This document shows, in pieces, positions 62,266 to 64,000 of a stretch of DNA of 64,000 nt. Position numbers and translations under genes: made by a program. This DNA comes from Paracentrotus lividus. Taxonomy: Eukaryota > Echinodermata > Echinoidea > Camarodonta > Echinidae. The notes under the pieces are model-generated. The model did no database searches, was not told the origin of the DNA, and worked only from the letters and a program-made list of their open reading frames with translations. Numbering within the stretch: the stretch's first letter is position 1; every line of letters starts with the position of its first letter. The DNA is taken from contig CALNVZ010003432.1 of assembly GCA_940671915.1 (NCBI GenBank), positions 6,720,526 to 6,784,525 of the forward strand, in the 5' to 3' direction.

Positions 62266-64000
62266 CTGCAAGACGATATGAGTGGGATAGATACCATTTA
62301 GTTGTATGCCAAATTGATTTGTAGCGCCAAAAAACAAAAAGGACTTTTCTCATAAAATTTCTTAAAATACCGTTATCAAGGAAAAGTCTAGTGCGGTGTG
62401 AACATTTGAAATTAATCCACAAGTATGATGCGAGCACTCTTGCCATTTTTCAAATCTTCTAAAACCAGCATTTTAGAGAAAAAGATATATTAAGAATGTA
62501 GGTAAATAAATGCAAAAATGTTATTTTGGCAAGCAAAGGATAATTATCCTTTGAGTTGGCTTATGTTAGATAATGAAAAGAAAGAAAAAACAACAAACAA
62601 ATCAAAAAGTGGTGGGGGGGGGGGGAGAACGGCAAATAAGCACATCAGTATAAATTTGATAAGAATTTGATAAATAACAAAGAAAATTTATTTAAAAGTT
62701 GAGATAACTAAAGGCACAGTATTAAAGGTTTACTAAATTAGAAAAACAAATTGGGCTTATTCAGTGGATAATTACCTTCTAAAAACGAAAGTGAAATTTG
62801 TTTTTTCCCAATAAGAAAGTCTCAATTTGACGAAAAATGTGGAAAACTATAGGTCTTGGTAACATTCCTGAAACCCTGTGAGCTGATTGGTTCATTAGCG
62901 GAATGACGTATTAAAAGTAAGACCCCAAAACAAACGGCGACTGGCATAAATGCATCTATGTACACAAAACGGCAATATTGGACTCCTTTTTGCAAGAGAG
63001 AACTAACGAAAATTGATTAATAATGAATGTAGATTTAGTGTATGAACGTCTTAAGAAATATCTTGTACATATCATCACTGAACAATTTTGTCCCAAAATA
63101 TTCAAATCTTGCGTAATTTTATCATTCTTCTACCAAACATCCTCATCTGTCTGTACATGGACTGTGAGTTTATATGTGTGTAGAGATAAGAGGTGATAGG
63201 GCAGCTTATAGGGCAAATTCATGTCATGTGTGTATTTAGTGTATACATACACGAAACGCACTAGCACGCATATCTGCCCTATGGGGTCATTTTCTGCAAG
63301 TAGTAAGCATGCGATAACAGCTACACGCTAACACGGGTCCCATACTTAGCCATGTAATAGGCTGTCTTGTCGGCCTGCGCCTGTATACTAGTATTGCATA
63401 AACTGTCCTACTTTCATTCATCGTGCCTTCGCTCCCCTCCAGTATATCCATGGTTTATCATTATTGACTCTATTTAATAACTGTAAGTAGAGAGATGTTA
63501 TTACTTGTCAAGTAGGGCTAAACAAGTTAAACATAATTCTCATTTCCTAATTCATATCGAATTAGAATTTAATTAATTTTAAAGACAGGAATTCCGCAAA
63601 ATCACATGCAAGTACTAGTATACCTTTTGGTGGCCCGTAGCCAATCTGCTTGATCAAGTAAGCTTGACTTACTTTTCCAAACTCCAAGCTTTCAATCCTT
63701 TTGGAAAACGATGCAAGCATAAAGCCTAGGCCCAGCACCCTCAGTGGTGCTTACCTACACCCTTATATACACAAGAAATTAGACATTTATTGATGAAAAT
63801 GTGTCCAAAACATCATTCTAGTGACGCAATCTATGTGTGAATGAACTAAGTATAGTCGACGTGCAACGGGAGAATAATGGGTGTAGCGGCCTCCGGCCAG
63901 CCTCGGGCGCTCCCTGCACCTCTACACGTGCATACACACTGTCTGTGCAGGTGGCCTTACTCACAATACGTTCACAGTCACGTGACTACGATATCGGACG
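62266..64000. other. CDC25 upstream intron or 5' region
   Basis: It should contain or lead to the missing CDC25 N-terminal exons. No exon with family similarity was seen; one weak phase-compatible donor lies at 63673/63672. A 12-base G-run occurs near 62615. Confidence 0.5.

Noticed and set aside
63673-63725. Upstream CDC25 exon ending FGK|GTAAGT
   Set aside because: The donor and phase would fit exon 62104-62265, but the acceptor lacks a pyrimidine tract and the peptide does not resemble the CDC25 LIGDFSK region. Left uncalled.

Overview
This window looks like nuclear DNA from an invertebrate deuterostome, most likely an echinoderm and probably a sea urchin. The genes are split into short exons with GT-AG introns, and one intron is AT-AC. 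The introns and intergenic space are AT-rich. Short inverted-repeat DNA elements (MITEs), foldback elements, simple repeats and a tRNA-derived SINE fill much of the non-coding DNA. The protein matches are to animal families; the species assignment is inference from gene content and repeat style.

Five gene units can be read. (1) About 2.5-9.35 kb, plus strand: the 3' part of an SRSF10/SRSF12-type SR splicing factor, whose first exon was not found in the window. (2) 15.8-31.75 kb, minus strand: a complete BRD8-type bromodomain protein in 15 coding exons, converging tail to tail with the SR gene. (3) 45.07-48.24 kb, plus strand: a complete three-exon clarin-family four-transmembrane protein. (4) A second clarin, with exons 2 and 3 at 52.3 and 54.1 kb. 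Its only visible phase-compatible spare first exon lies at 35.1 kb, which would place the first clarin inside its intron. (5) 60.4-62.3 kb, minus strand: the catalytic C-terminal half of a CDC25 phosphatase, whose N-terminal exons lie beyond the right edge or were not recognised.

The intergenic blocks are roughly 9.4-14.4, 31.8-45 (apart from the clarin-like exon), 48.3-52.3 and 54.4-59.8 kb. They hold MITEs, including one nested inside another, three foldback elements, two LINE 3' ends, microsatellites and minisatellites.

The points most worth follow-up are these. The SR gene has an AT-AC (U12-type) intron with a matching branch site, and it splits the RNP-1 motif. The two clarins may be nested. 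A minisatellite has grown out of the last codons of CDC25, and its units still carry the same tail and stop. Degenerate partial copies of coding exons sit next to three separate exons in BRD8 and CDC25. No retroviral, LTR or Polinton-like element, CRISPR array or intact tRNA/rRNA gene was recognised.
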